Source: Larix kaempferi (lineage: Eukaryota > Streptophyta > Pinopsida > Pinales > Pinaceae). Taken from it: a stretch of 64,000 nucleotides of DNA. Each line of letters begins with the position of its first letter. Within the stretch, counting starts at the first letter, position 1. The stretch is from the NCBI GenBank assembly GCA_027924585.1, contig BSBM01001436.1, forward strand, positions 1,488,001 through 1,552,000, written 5' to 3'. Shown piece after piece: positions 45,638-56,512 of the stretch. The notes under the pieces were generated by a model, which saw only the letters and a program-made list of their open reading frames with translations, was not told the DNA's origin and made no database searches. The translations under genes and the position numbers were made by a program.

Positions 45638-47659
45638 TATAACATCCCTTTTTAAGAATTTTATTAAAATGACAATTTTTCACTTTTTTCCCTAGTTAAA
45701 CCTTTGACTAGTTTTGAGCTCTAGGTCCCCAAATTGCTCCAATTGCTCCCAAATATTCTGAGAAGGTATATGGATGATGTTATAACATAAATATGTATTT
45801 CATGGATGATTTTGGACCTTTAAAATACTTCTGCAAATTCTCTTTCAATTCTGTCCAATGTAGGGAACTTTACTAGTAATTTCCCTTTGACTAGTATTGG
45901 TCTCTAGGTCTCAAATTGACTCCAAATGACTTAAAATATTCAAGGAAGGTGTATGAATGATATTAGGAATTTAATATTATGTTCAGGGATGAGATATGAC
46001 AACCAAAAGACCTCTGCAAACTCTCTTAAGATTCTGGACCAAGTATGCAATTTTACTAGTAATTTGGGGTTCAAATCCCCCTGGGGTAAGTATTGAAAAT
46101 GGCTTCCCAAATGTCTCCAAATACACTCAAATTTATGAAAAAAGGTAGGGGATATCTCAAGGATGTTATTAAGGTCTCATGTGCATCATTAATTGATTAT
46201 TATCTCTGTTCCAACACTCTCCCATTCAGCTGCAAAAATCAACAATTCGACCCTTGGGGAAATGACACTATTTCTTCTCCCAATGCAATTAAATTGAGTA
46301 AAAAGACTTCAAATGCTCAAGTACAGTACATGAAACTTGTAAAAGACATCCATGGTAGTCTATTAATCATAAATGTATCAGAGAACTATCCATTCATTCG
46401 AAATCATCAGCATTATCATGCTATTCATCAAAGTAGTGGGGAAATGACACTGTTCTTTCATTAAAAATGAGATTTATACATTTATACTTGAAATTTCGAC
46501 CTGAAACTTTTTAGATATGAAGAACAGAGTATTTAATTCATTTTAAAAAAAATGGGGCATGAGAAGCTCCCCCAAAGAGTACAATAGCTCACCAAAAATG
46601 ACCTCCCTCAAGGATCAAGAATATGCCATCAAAACTGGAAATGGTTGAAGAAGTGAGCTGCAATAGAAGAAACCATGAGCTGCCCTGTAGCTTACACCTG
46701 CAAATAAAGACTCCATTAAAGCTCCAAATGAAAGGTCTGAATGTCCTTTCCAATTACCAACTTGGATGGGAATCTTTCACCCTCGAAATTGGCTAAGGCA
46801 AGAAACTAGTCATCTACTAGCTCTCCCTCTTCACAAATGCAATTTCAAATTATACAAATGATCAAAAGCTGGTTTCTTTATTTGTTATTGACATTTATAA
46901 ACTTCTAATGGCCTCTATGGGTCGAATTCCTTCCAAGAGACTCATGCCAACTCAAGTTGGGAACAGATTCCAAAGAACGCCACTTGTACAACAATTCCTA
47001 GTCTCCCACTTCCACCAAATCACATGTGGAAGCATCCTAGCTGCCCTAACACCCTTGAGCGCCCTCTTGGAGTCTATTTTTAGCCCTGACATGTAATATA
47101 TGTCATATGTCAGCCTTCAGGTTTGATTTGTGTCATAGGTGTCATAGCATCTTCATCATTGTTGTCATAGAGCTACGGAATCTAGCCCAAGTGTTTCATT
47201 AGCTCGAAATTGCCTCTTCCTCTTCCATGAGAGTTACTCTTCCTCTATATTTCGACTTCATTGACTCATGACAAGTATTATTTACCTTATAACTCATCCC
47301 AAGAACATTAGGCTTCCCATGGATTTTAAATTGCAAGAAGAGGATGCCATGTGGCACATAAATTCTAGCTTGTGTGGGTCCCACTTCCTCCATGTGTCTT
47401 CATAATCAAATGCCACCTTGATTTTCACTTGTATATATTTATTTATCTCCTTTATTAAATATTTATTCCATCTTAATATTCCAACATCATTTATTATCCC
47501 CATTATTCCAAATCCCAAAGCTTTCACCCCAAACCTAGGAAACTAGTAATTTTCCTCCTTGGCAATTATTTGACCCTTAACATCAATTTGACAAACTCTA
47601 ATGAATATGGCCAATGTGATTAGGCCATTGTGACCCAATGCCAAATTTGGGACATGACA
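45638..47659 (-). repeat. 5' LTR of element B
   Basis: On the - strand it runs from TGTCATGTCCC (47659) to GGATGTTATA (45638). The terminal CA has become TA by a C-to-T change. It is aligned with 34695-36713 over its whole length. Confidence 0.95.
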
Positions 47660-47664
47660 CTTTC

Positions 47665-48015
47665 ACAAACTATTTCCATCCAATGAATCATTGGAGAGGA
47701 TTTTTTATGCCATTGTAACCCCTTCAAATTTTCCCAATCCAGATATGTAACTCTTGTTCATTGTTTCGATACATCATCCTCTATGGGTAGGAGCCTAAAA
47801 AGTAATGTTCCATTCGGTAAGCTAGGTAGCATATGGGGGGAATGTTCATGAAAGTATTTTTCAATACAATACCCATCACCCTTGACTTCCTGACATTCAA
47901 CTAGCTTACCTTTGTTAGAGCCTTCACCTAAGAAATCTTCAAGATCATCATTCTTACCCTCAAGCTTGTCATTCTTATGAAAACAAAGGGAGAGTTGTCT
48001 AGTGATGGTAGTCAT
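47665..48015 (-). pseudogene. Gypsy element C gag remnant, proximal part
   Basis: This - strand frame (stop at 47758, then continuing toward B) reads an acidic segment and then YLDWENLKGLQWHKK. The sequence joins, across the ctttc duplication, to the gag-like helices at 34689 and below. The evidence for gag is mainly this continuity and the knuckle region on the far side. Confidence 0.45.
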
Positions 48016-48560
48016 GTTAGTCTAGGGTTTTTCCACTAATTGGGTGAGGGCCTTGACTACTTGCTTTAAGTCTCCCATGCATGTCATGTTATTGTGGGTC
48101 ATGGGACTGATAGGTTTTCTAAAAGCTATATCAACATAATTAGTGTCACAAAAGGAATGTTGAAATAAATCACAAACAATATGTTGAAATAGGTCACAAA
48201 CAACTATATTGTTGATCCCACATAGAATAAATTACTTGAGAACTTACAAAAATTAGATTGAACCCTTTGTTAGAGTCTCCACATAAGAAATCTTCAAGTT
48301 CATCATATTGCTTACCCTCAAGCTTGTCATTCTTATGAAAACAAAGGGAGAGTTTCCTAGTTTCCTATTGGGTGAGGGTCTAGACTACTTGCTTTAAGTC
48401 TTCCATGTATGTCATGTTGTTGTGGGTCATATGACCACAAAGACCACTTGAAAGGAATAAATATGTTGAAATAAGTCACAAACAATATGTTGAAATAGGT
48501 CACAAACATCTATATTGTTAATCCCACATAGAATAGATTACTTGAGAACTTACATAGAAC
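47905..48560. repeat. Tandem duplication of about 340-350 bp
   Basis: The segment from TTTGTTAGAGCCTTCACC (47907) through AGAATAAATTACTTGAGAAC is repeated from TTTGTTAGAGTCTCCACA (about 48265) through AGAATAGATTACTTGAGAAC. The second copy has small internal deletions. It includes shared words such as CCTCAAGCTTGTCATTCTTA. Confidence 0.85.
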
Positions 48561-49065
48561 CAGCATAGATTCATCTTAAAGCTGGATCTATCAAGCACCG
48601 AGAGGAATCCAATTCTTTTAAGTGTAATTTAAAAAAAAAATTAAACTCAAGAAATTTGATCTCTCTTGGTTGATAGATCTAATTTGTTAGGTAGAAACAT
48701 TACAACATCTCCCCCATACTACTTGAGAACTTACAATAATTGAGATCTTGAAAAAAAAGACTTGTACTCTGAAAAGTTTATACCACCAAAATCATGTAAA
48801 ATTGAATTCATTTGCCCCATCATGTAAATTAGATTTATAAAACATAAATGACAAAGATCTATAAATTTTGAAAACTTAACATTAAGTAAAAAAAAAATTA
48901 GAAAGACCTTGGATCAACTACGAAAATCCAACAAGGTCAACAACCTTTGGTAACAATTCTAATAACCAGTTGTGCATCTTCCATTACTCTCTGCCCTAAC
49001 AAATCTTCAAAGTAGCTGGAAGAATTCATGAAAATGGCCTGGGGAGTTAGCTGATATATTCAAAG
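48561..49065. other. Spacer upstream of the dirigent fragment
   Basis: AT-rich, with no open frame of note. It would contain the upstream promoter of the dirigent gene if that promoter is still native. Confidence 0.5.
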
Positions 49066-49073
49066 TATAAATA
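49066..49073 (+). promoter_or_regulatory. TATA box of the dirigent fragment
   Basis: TATAAATA lies 134 bp before the chosen ATG, so a start site near 49100 would leave a leader of about 100 bp. Confidence 0.5.
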
Positions 49074-49199
49074 TCTTCAAATTATATCTTCGCAAGCTGT
49101 AAATGTTGTGACTATCTTAGCTTGTTCTCTGATCTGTGTCTTTGTTCAATCATTGTTGTCTTATATTCTCAGGTAAAGGCATACCCCAGGAGGGAAAGC

Positions 49200-49514
49200 A
49201 TGAAGGTGCACTTTCTAGGGATTCTTGTGTTGACCGCTGCTTTGTTGAAGACGACGGATGCAGTCCGCAATAACAGGAGGAATGTAAGAAATGGTAGGGT
49301 TCCTTTAAAGCCTTGCAGGAATCTGGTGTTCTATTATCATGAAATCCTTTACAATGGCTCTAACGATCACAATGCAACATCTGCGATTGTGGCGGCTCCC
49401 AAAGGGGACAACCTTACTGCCCTGGCTAGCAACAATAATTACCTTCCTGCAAAGACTATAATTCAATTCTACCTAAGAAGTTATGAGCCTGCAAATACAA
49501 ACGTGACTACTTAA
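49200..49514 (+). pseudogene. Dirigent-like protein, N-terminal fragment cut by a Copia insertion
   Basis: ATG 49200 opens a signal peptide (MKVHFLGILVLTAALLKTTD, then Ala). The dirigent domain start follows: KPCRNLVFYYHEILYNG, an N-glycosylation site in HNATSAIVAAP and KGDNLTALASNN. Dirigent proteins are secreted and steer radical coupling in lignan and related defence pathways. They are about 180-190 residues and the family is large in conifers. Homology stops near 49443. The last 20-odd codons are unrelated and end at TAA 49512, where sequence of the - strand Copia element begins. The upstream in-frame ATG at 49122 would remove the signal peptide from the N-terminus, so 49200 is preferred. 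About two-thirds of the domain is missing, so this is a pseudogene. Confidence 0.85.
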
Positions 49515-49654
49515 ATACTAACTTGCCGTGAGCCGGATTGACTGCAAACCAACTGACTGTTTGACATTGCAGACTGAAAAACTACCGACTGGAGTCTGAC
49601 AAAGCTGTGTAAATCTGATATGCTATCAACTCATTAATTATGATATTTCCAACA
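49448..49654 (-). repeat. 3' LTR of Copia-2, probably incomplete
   Basis: On the - strand it starts TGTTGGAAATATC at 49654, directly after the polypurine tract. The other end is uncertain: TGCAAAG at 49448 (+ strand) is a possible terminus, near where dirigent homology stops. At 207 bp it is short for this kind of LTR and does not end in CAACA, so truncation is likely. Confidence 0.5.
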
Positions 49655-49664
49655 CTCCCCCTTA
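49655..49664 (-). promoter_or_regulatory. Polypurine tract of Copia-2
   Basis: On the - strand AAGGGGGAG lies directly before TGTTGG, the common Copia arrangement. Confidence 0.85.
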
Positions 49665-49748
49665 ATTATGAGCGGATGGGGATCTTAAAACAAAATTAAA
49701 ATATTACAAAATATTCAGAGCTGAAACATGATCTATTCATGACAAAGT

Positions 49749-51660
49749 TCACTGCGCAGAACTTGTCACTCCTAAACAACTTTGGAGAAATTGGAATGGG
49801 TCCTTTGCCAATGGTTTTGTAAATATGTCTGCTACCTATTCTTCAGACATGCAAAATTCTAAACAGATTTCCTCGTTGTTTATTAATTCTCTGATAAAAT
49901 GATACCTTGTGTCGATGTGCTTGGTTCTCTTGTGGAACACATGATTCTTTGTTAGTGCGATAGATGAATTGTTGTCACAGTAAATGACTGTGGGTTCTTG
50001 CTGGTTCTGTGACAGATCACTTAACATTCTCTGCATCCAAACTGCTTGACATGCAGTGCTTGTAGCTGCAACATACTCTGCTTCTGCTAAAGAAAGAGTT
50101 ACTATGGGCTGTTTCTTTGAAGCCCATGATACAACACCTGTTCCTACATGAAATGTATTCCCAGATGTGCTTTTCCTGTCTTCCATGCTACCTCCATTAT
50201 CGCTGTCAGTGTATTCAATGAGTGTGAAATTTTCTGAGGTTGAATACAAAATACCAAAGTCTTTTGTTCCACTTACATACCTCATAATTCTTTTACCTGC
50301 TTGCCAATGTGCTTCTTTTGATGACTCCATGAATCTTGAGATTAAACTGACACCATACATGATGTCTAGCCTTGTTGCTGTAAGATACATAAGGCTTCCA
50401 ACAAGCCTTTTAAATAGCGTAGGATCTACATTGGATCCATCATCATCCTTGCTCAATTTCAAACCTGTTATCACTGGTGTTGGAGCTGTCTTGCAATTTA
50501 ACATCTTAAATCTGTTCAAGACATCACTTGCATACTTTGACTGTGATATAAATATACCATTTTCAGTCTGTTGGACTTGAATGCCCAGAAAATACTTCAT
50601 AAGCCCCAAATTAGTCATTTCAAATTCACTTTCCATGACTGTTCTAAATTCTTCAATCCCAAAGTCACCAGTAAATATTAAATCATCTACATACAGGCAG
50701 ACAATTAGCTTATTACCTTCCTTGTTGATTTTCGTGTACAGCGTTGGCTCACATTCACTTCTGTGAAATCCATTCTGAATGAGGTATGAGTCAATGCGAC
50801 TGTACCAAGATCTAGGAGCTTGCTTCAAACCATACAGTGCCTTTTTCAATCTGTATACTCTGTGTCCTTGTCCTGGAACTTCATAGCCTTGTGGCTGCTC
50901 AAAATATACTTCTTCTTCCAAATAACCATTTAAGAATGCAGACTTAACATCCATTTGATAAACAAGCCATTTCTTATATGCTGCGATGGCCAAGACTAAT
51001 CTGATAGTGTCCATTCGAGCTACAGGTGCAAAAGTTTCATTGAAGTCTATGTCGGGCTGCTGAGTGAATCCTCTTGCTACCAATCTTGCCTTGTGCTTCT
51101 GCACATTTCCATCAGCATCTTGCATGGTCTTATAAATCCATTTCACGCTTATCACATCCTTGTCCTAGGAACATCAACTAATTCCCAAGTTTGATTCTTC
51201 TCAATGCATTCTATTTCTTCATCCATGGCTTGTGCCCAAACTTTATCTTCAACTGCTTCTTCAAATGTTAAAGGATCATTAACTTGAGAAAATAATGCAA
51301 AACATAAAAATGAATTAGGTGTACCAGCATCATATATCTTGCGCAAACTTCTTGTCTTTGATGGAGTTGTTGGTGTTGAACTGCGCGAGCTGCGCGCACT
51401 GCTTGATGGAGTTTACTGCACACTTGGAGTGCTTGATGGAGTAGCTTGAGCTACGCCATGTGTTGGATTTGCTTGTGCTGGAGTATGTTGCGCAATCCTT
51501 GGATTAGATGGAGCTGCACAGTTCGTATTTACATGCGGAGTCTCATCCACATCTTCTGAGCTATCATCATGTTCAACATGTGACACGATTTTGACATTCT
51601 TTTCTACTGTTCCATCCTATGCTTCATTTTCTACAAACTGAACATATCGACTGATGATGA
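49749..51660 (-). pseudogene. Copia-2 reverse transcriptase and RNase H
   Basis: The main open segment 51155-49836 has the RT landmarks HKARLVARGFTQQPDIDFNE, MDVKSAFLNGYLEEEVYFEQ, LKKALYGLKQAPRSWYSRID and the catalytic YVDD (CLYVDDLIFTGD). The RNase H part shows SLAEAEYVAAT, YCDNNSSIALTKN and KHIDTRYHFIREL. A TAG at 49836 interrupts the frame, which continues to the natural end at 49749 (VADIFTKPLAKDPFQF). Upstream, 51346-51152 holds the RT entry (LTFEEAVEDKVWAQAMDEEI) one base out of phase. Before that is a Pro/Ser/Thr-rich linker up to about 51660, next to the end of the integrase. Confidence 0.93.
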
Positions 51661-51675
51661 ATTTCCTTGCAATGG

Positions 51676-52154
51676 GGGAGGCCCTAGCAGACAACATACG
51701 GGGAGGCCGTTCCCAAAAATCAGAGCTGTCAAGACTGTTTAGATTGGCTTGGGTCATCTTGGTGTATGGTTGGCTATGTGTGAGTCTGTTGTTCCCTGGT
51801 TCCTTGTAGATATCATGCCCAGCTCGGGGGTGGTAGTTGTATCAAGAGGTTGATAAGCACAACTGGCCTATGGTTGGGTGGAACGTTGCAGATGCATAGC
51901 TAATTGTTTGGGCCTACTTTGTCAAGATAAGTATTCTCCTGTGTTAACTTGCAATTATTTATTTGATGAATAACTTGAATGTATGATGAATGTGTAATTG
52001 AAATTAAATCCGCTGTGTTTTCTTATAACTATACATTCCATAGGAAACTTTATACTATGTGAATGCTTAGTACAACTTTATGGGGCTAGATTCCTAGTTC
52101 TAGCTTCACGTCCTCTTTATCATGTTGGTTTGGTAGGAGGGGACGTTACAGCCA
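51676..52154 (+). repeat. Gypsy LTR-like fragment (element F)
   Basis: It shares CTATGGTTGGGTGGAACGTT with the LTR of element A and ends GGGGACGTTACA, comparable to the GGGGTCGTGACA end there. The beginning is not defined. No primer site follows, so the internal sequence is deleted between this end and the protease at 52170. Confidence 0.45.
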
Positions 52155-52169
52155 AGGACGAAGGACCCG

Positions 52170-52740
52170 CGTTAGTCACCAATGTCACCTACCATATGGC
52201 ATCAAGCCCTTCAAAGATGAGGTATTGTGTGATGTGGCCCCACTCGAAGTATGTGATGTTCTCTTAGGACAGCCATATATGTGGAAGCATCATGCTGTAT
52301 ATGAATCACGACCTCGCAATGTCATTGTCACTTTGGGAGGACAACTCTATCGGATACTAGAGATAGTTTCACCTACCCCAACCAAGCAGGGCAGGAAGAT
52401 AATCTCTCACACTGGGAAATTTTCCCTTCTCACAATTGCCACTAAAGGAGAACATCAGATCGCAGAGACACCCACAACCTATGTACCTTATCCCTCTACT
52501 CAGTAGAAACAAGAAGAACACAAATTCAGTGCAGCATCGCCTATTCGAGTACCTCTGCAGTGCAAGGCCACACATTCAAGGTGCTCCTCCAAAAAGAAAC
52601 CATCCACACTAGTTCAGACTAAGGATACCACAACAACCAAAACTGTTGAACAGATCCAGCGCATCCAACAACAACAATTACAACCCTCTAAATATTTCAA
52701 AGAAATGAAATCTCTTTGCTTCAGCAAACGCCGCACCTAG
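52170..52740 (+). pseudogene. Gypsy element F protease C-terminus and linker
   Basis: A frame from about 52190 reads PYGIKPFKDEVLCDVAPLEV and then CDVLLGQPYMWKHHAVYESR, the second half of a plant Gypsy aspartic protease (the L-L-G-x-P region after the flap). A polar, Lys/Gln-rich linker follows up to 52740, broken by a stop at 52504. The Asp-Ser-Gly half and RT are absent. GGAGGGAGGA at 52808-52817 looks like a polypurine tract, though it lies against another element's LTR. Confidence 0.75.
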
Positions 52741-52819
52741 AGCTCAACTCAACACACAGTTCGACATATGATAAGGGATTTGAGGCAATGGATACCATTG
52801 CTTCTTAAGGAGGGAGGAT

Positions 52820-53442
52820 TGATCCAAGTGGGTATCGGTGGCGACCCAACTCTTCCAACTGGCTCAAAACAGTCTTCTGGAACTTTTGGTAATTTACTAT
52901 TTTTGGCAGTTTTTCGGGTCCTAAACTTCTGGAGCTGTTTTGAGGCCCTAAATGACGTTTTTTCAGCATCGAATGGTCGGGCAATCATGAGTTCGTACCG
53001 GACTCGATATTTTCTATTTATGGGTGTAGTCCTTGAATATATATTTCCAATGAGCTATTGTGCGCCCCAAACGGAGATTGTATGCAAAAGTTACGACCCC
53101 GGGAAGTTGATGTACTAACTTACCCAAATGGGGCCCACATGACTTTTGGCGCTTCATCTCCTAGGGTTAGGTTTTTGGATGTTTGGGATTCTTTCCCTCA
53201 TGCTTATGATAAATAGGCGCTTTCGGCCTCCTTTTGTAATCATCTTGGCACGAATGAGCATAGCGGCCACATCTCTTCTCATAGATAGCTACCACCATTC
53301 TAGCTATTGTATTTTACAGTCTGTTCTATTTCTGCTATTTAATAGAATATGTGTTTACTGTATCACTGTGTCATTTGCAATATATCTTTGTATTTAATTC
53401 TGTAATTTTTTTTTTATTTCGTTCCCACATAAATCTGGATCA
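52820..53442 (+). repeat. Probable 5' LTR of Gypsy element E
   Basis: TGATCC...GGATCA forms a 6-bp terminal inverted repeat around 623 bp. GATAAATAGG near 53206 is TATA-like. The 3' third is T-rich with polyadenylation-like words. The gag frame begins about 30 bp later. Without the 3' LTR in the window the limits cannot be confirmed. An end at 53445 (ATCAACA) is possible. Confidence 0.5.
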
Positions 53443-53471
53443 ACACAAGAGGTAACCCTATCTCTGAGATT

Positions 53472-54860
53472 TTGCTAGACGTGGAAAATCCAGAAGTCTT
53501 GCTTAGGCATAGAAGTAAAAACGATAAAACTAGCCTTTCTGATATTGAAGGATTTGTGTCTAAAGAAGAGTCGTCTGATTTTCATGAATTGAATTTAGAA
53601 GTAAATATTGGAAGAACATTGTTAAAATCTAAATCAAATTCAGATCTAAATTTAGCTAAAGAAAGTCTGAATGACCTTGATTCATATATATTAGATCCCA
53701 TATGGTATAGTTTGCAGAATATTGTTAAAGCTGAAAGATCTAAGCCTCATTCCTAGACCCTTCATCCTCATATCACTATCCTTAATCCTCCTTAGAATAA
53801 TCCTCTTATAGCTCAAAATCCACCCAGACCAATGGAAGCCAGGTTTTCCCCCTTAGATCTACCAGTTGTTTTGCATGTCCTCCCTCAAAACTATTCCCAG
53901 AGGATTACCTTATACGATGGAGATGGGGATTTTTTCGCAAGGAAACATGTAGATAGGTTTGAGGATTTTATTGATTTGGAGGAAGTAGACTATGATGATG
54001 CTAAGATGAGGCTATTTGCTCAAAGCTTGTCTGGAGAAGCTAAGAGGTGGTTCAGAGATTTACCAGATGCCTCTATCCCTGACTATGCAGCCTTCAAGGC
54101 ACTATTCTTAGATAGGTGGGAGGCAGTAAAGAGTCCATCACAAATCTTGTCCCAATATAACCACCTGAAGAAAGGGAACTTTGAGTCTATGCATGAGTTC
54201 TCTAGTAGATTCATGAGGGTGTATAATTCAATTCCAGCTGATATCAAACCCTTGATTGGTGCTGCTAAGCTGCATTATGTAGATGCTTTTGAGGGGGATT
54301 TCTCATGTATGCTAAGGGAGAGAAAGTCACCCACATTATTAGCTATGTTTAAGGATTCCCTTGAAGTAGAAGCAAAATTGATGGCTTCAGGAAAATTGAA
54401 GGGGAAAAAAGAAGTAGAAAAAAATAAAATAGAAATCCATACCTCTACTTCCACTTCTTCCTCTACCAATGATGTGAAGTTTGAAATGGTGATGAAAACC
54501 ATGGGAAAACTGATGGACAGGATGGCCTTGGATAACAAGCCTCCAAATAGAGAACAACCTGAAAATCAAGTGAGGAATCCTAACTTTAGAAGGCCATTCC
54601 CTCAGAGAAATCAAAGGAACCCTCATGACCAGCAGATAAGGCCCCATTTCCCTAAAAATATGGTGGATGAAGAAGGACAAGAAGACCCAGTGGGTGATCA
54701 GATTCATCACCTTGATAGCCTCGACCATGAGATATATATGACTGAAAGGGAGCATGATTTATTCACCAAAGGAGGTTCTAATTCCATTACAGAGTTGGAC
54801 TCAGAGCAGTATCAAGTGGGCTACCAGAATGCAGTAGATGACTTTGACAAAGAAAGTTGA
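53472..54860 (+). pseudogene. Gypsy element E gag
   Basis: One frame runs from the leader to 54860 with stops at 53754 and about 53793. The second open part starts at ATG 53832. No clear ATG exists at the front (a TTG at 53472), so the native start is uncertain. The gag domain reads ITLYDGDGDF, AKMRLFAQSLSGEAKRWFRD, AFKALFLDRWEAVKSPSQIL and FSSRFMRVYNSIPADIKP. A Lys-rich segment and a polar tail rich in Asn, Pro and Gln follow. There is no zinc knuckle, as in several Tat-branch gags. Confidence 0.85.
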
Positions 54861-55111
54861 AGCTAAGGAATAGGGAGGTGACTATAAACAAAGGAAAGTC
54901 TAGTCAGAACCAGTCTTCTAGTGCTCAGTAAAACATTGATAAAAAAAAGGAAAAACAGCAGGATGCTGTTGCACAAAGGGGCCCAGAGAAGCCAAAAGAA
55001 AAACAGCAGGAATTTGCTGCACACCATAATTCAGAAAATAAAGAACAACAGTCCAAGGAGAATAGACAGTTAGAACCTATTGACATTGGTAAACTAGTTT
55101 CATCCTTCAGT

Positions 55112-55570
55112 TTGAAGTCTGACTTGTCAAAGGTAAAGATATCAATCCCTTTTAATGAGATGTTAAAGAACAATGAATATAGGGATCAACTCACCAAAAT
55201 GGTTAGTGGTCAAGGTGACTATCAACAATATATTTTAGAAGTGACAGATGATGCTCCTACAATTCTTTTTGGGCCCAAGCTTGAAGAGGAATATGGTGAG
55301 GATGTTCACCCATTCTATTTGAGTTTGAATGTTCATGACATGATTTTACACAATGCACTAATAGATATTGGTGCCTCTCACAACTTGATGCCAAAAATAG
55401 TGGTGGACGAGCTGGGTTTAGAAGTTACCAGGCCTTACAAAGATCTGTACTCCTTCGACTCCAGGAAGGTCAAATGTCTAGGGTTGATAAAGGACATGGT
55501 CGTAACATTGACCCAGCTTCCTTCCAAAAGCATTGCAATGGACATAGTGGTGGCTGACATCCCTACATAG
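55112..55570 (+). pseudogene. Gypsy element E aspartic protease
   Basis: About 152 residues. A Lys/Gln/Glu-rich linker (54900-55110) leads into the protease with VHDMILHNALIDIGASHNLM, where the family's Asp-Thr/Ser-Gly is Asp-Ile-Gly. A single C-to-T change would account for that, and it should abolish or weaken activity. VVDELGLEV and VADIP follow. The TAG at 55568 closes the open segment. In-phase homology continues (FGMLLSRSW, SYATIPLFGG, NHPIYAIDTELG) as the link to the RNase H domain. Confidence 0.85.
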
Positions 55571-55877
55571 TTTGGTATGCTATTGTCCAGGTCTTGGGCA
55601 TCAAAGCTGAGAGGGAATATGCAGCTAGACTGGTCATATGCCACCATCCCTCTATTTGGAGGAAACAAGAGACTATAAATAGAGAAGAGATTGGATTATA
55701 TGGTCAGTAGCCCAGACAAACCTGAGAACCATCCCATATATGCTATTGATACAGAATTAGGATCCTCCATATTCTTTAATGATGGACCCTGAATTGATCC
55801 TAAGGTTCCTATACACTTGGAAGTGGAGGAAGACAAGGAGTTTACAACGAGGCAGGAGGCCTTGGAAAGGAAGCATA

Positions 55878-56380
55878 ATGAAGAAGGTTTGTGGACAATG
55901 TATTTCTATGGGTCTTTGAACAAAAATGGTGCTGGTGCAGGGGTCTAGATCATCCCACCTGACAGAGAATTTAAAGCCCTGTCATATAAGCTGACTTTTG
56001 AATGCACTAACAATGTGGCAGAGTATGAGGCCCTTTTGCTGGGATTGCAAGCTTTGAAGGATATGGGAGCCAAAAGGATACAGGTATTTGGGGACTCAGA
56101 GCTAGTGATAAACCAAGTAAATGATAGCTATCAGACCAAACATCCCAGGGTGAGGGCTTATAGGAATGAAGTATGGGATATGTTTGGTAACTATTTCTCA
56201 GAGCATAAGATCAGGGTGATACCCAGGATTGAGAATCAGGTGGCAAATTCCTTGGCCACTGCTGCTGGGGGTTTCAAAACCCAAATCTACTCCCAAACAA
56301 AGTATGAAGTCGAAATAGTGAACAGGCCATCAATTCCAGACAATTCCAATTATTGGCAGGTATTTGATGATGACATGTAG
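55878..56380 (+). pseudogene. Second (archaeal-type) RNase H domain of element E, upstream of RT
   Basis: The frame reads LWTMYFYGSLNKNGAGAG, a stop, FECTNNVAEYEALLLGLQAL, VFGDSELVINQVNDSYQTKH and RIENQVANSLATAA. This is the RNase H fold of the kind acquired by Tat-branch Gypsy elements and resembling host RNase H, distinct from the Gypsy RNase H that follows RT. Two catalytic acids look lost: the first Asp (F-D-G-S in active relatives) is Tyr, and the last (A-D-A/S-L-A) is Asn. The central Glu and the GDSE Asp remain. It shares phase with protease and RT, so it is part of the polyprotein. A stop at 56378 separates it from RT. Confidence 0.85.
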
Positions 56381-56512
56381 ATCAAGAGGTTCTTAGAATT
56401 ATCTAATGAATTCGTAAATGTACAGGTTGACAAAGAAAATGAATACCTGGAGGGTTTCATTGGTGAAGAGCAGGCCGAAGATGAAGGGGCCGAAGGCAAA
56501 GGATGGGCAGGT

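Larger units (their letters stand above)
34695..47659 (-). mobile_element. Large LTR element B with 2-kb LTRs and no RT, host to nested insertions
   Basis: The element is bounded by 2,019- and 2,022-bp LTRs in direct orientation and flanked by an exact 5-bp target duplication ctttc (34690-34694 and 47660-47664). On the - strand the order is 5' LTR (47659-45638), primer site, a Tyr/Glu-rich ORF, further diverged ORF pieces with W-D-P and S-H-L-K modules, a polypurine tract and the 3' LTR (36713-34695). I find no RT, RNase H or integrase belonging to B. The gag/protease inside it belongs to the nested element A. Long LTRs plus a long internal region without pol resemble the large retrotransposon derivatives (LARDs). 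Sampled LTR segments are about 95-96% identical, so B is old. B sits in the gag remnant of element C. Confidence 0.9.
49448..51675 (-). mobile_element. 3' half of a second Copia element (Copia-2)
   Basis: The - strand order is polyprotein (RT, RNase H), polypurine tract and LTR start. Gag, protease, the integrase core and the 5' LTR are missing. The sequence breaks off near 51675 into unrelated Gypsy material. The RT style differs clearly from Copia-1, so it is another lineage. It inserted into or next to the dirigent gene. Confidence 0.88.

Noticed and set aside
52820-53442. 3' LTR of element F
   Set aside because: Its end (GGATCA) does not match the LTR-like end of F at 52154 (GACGTTACA), so assignment as the 5' LTR of E is preferred. 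The doubt is noted in a finding.
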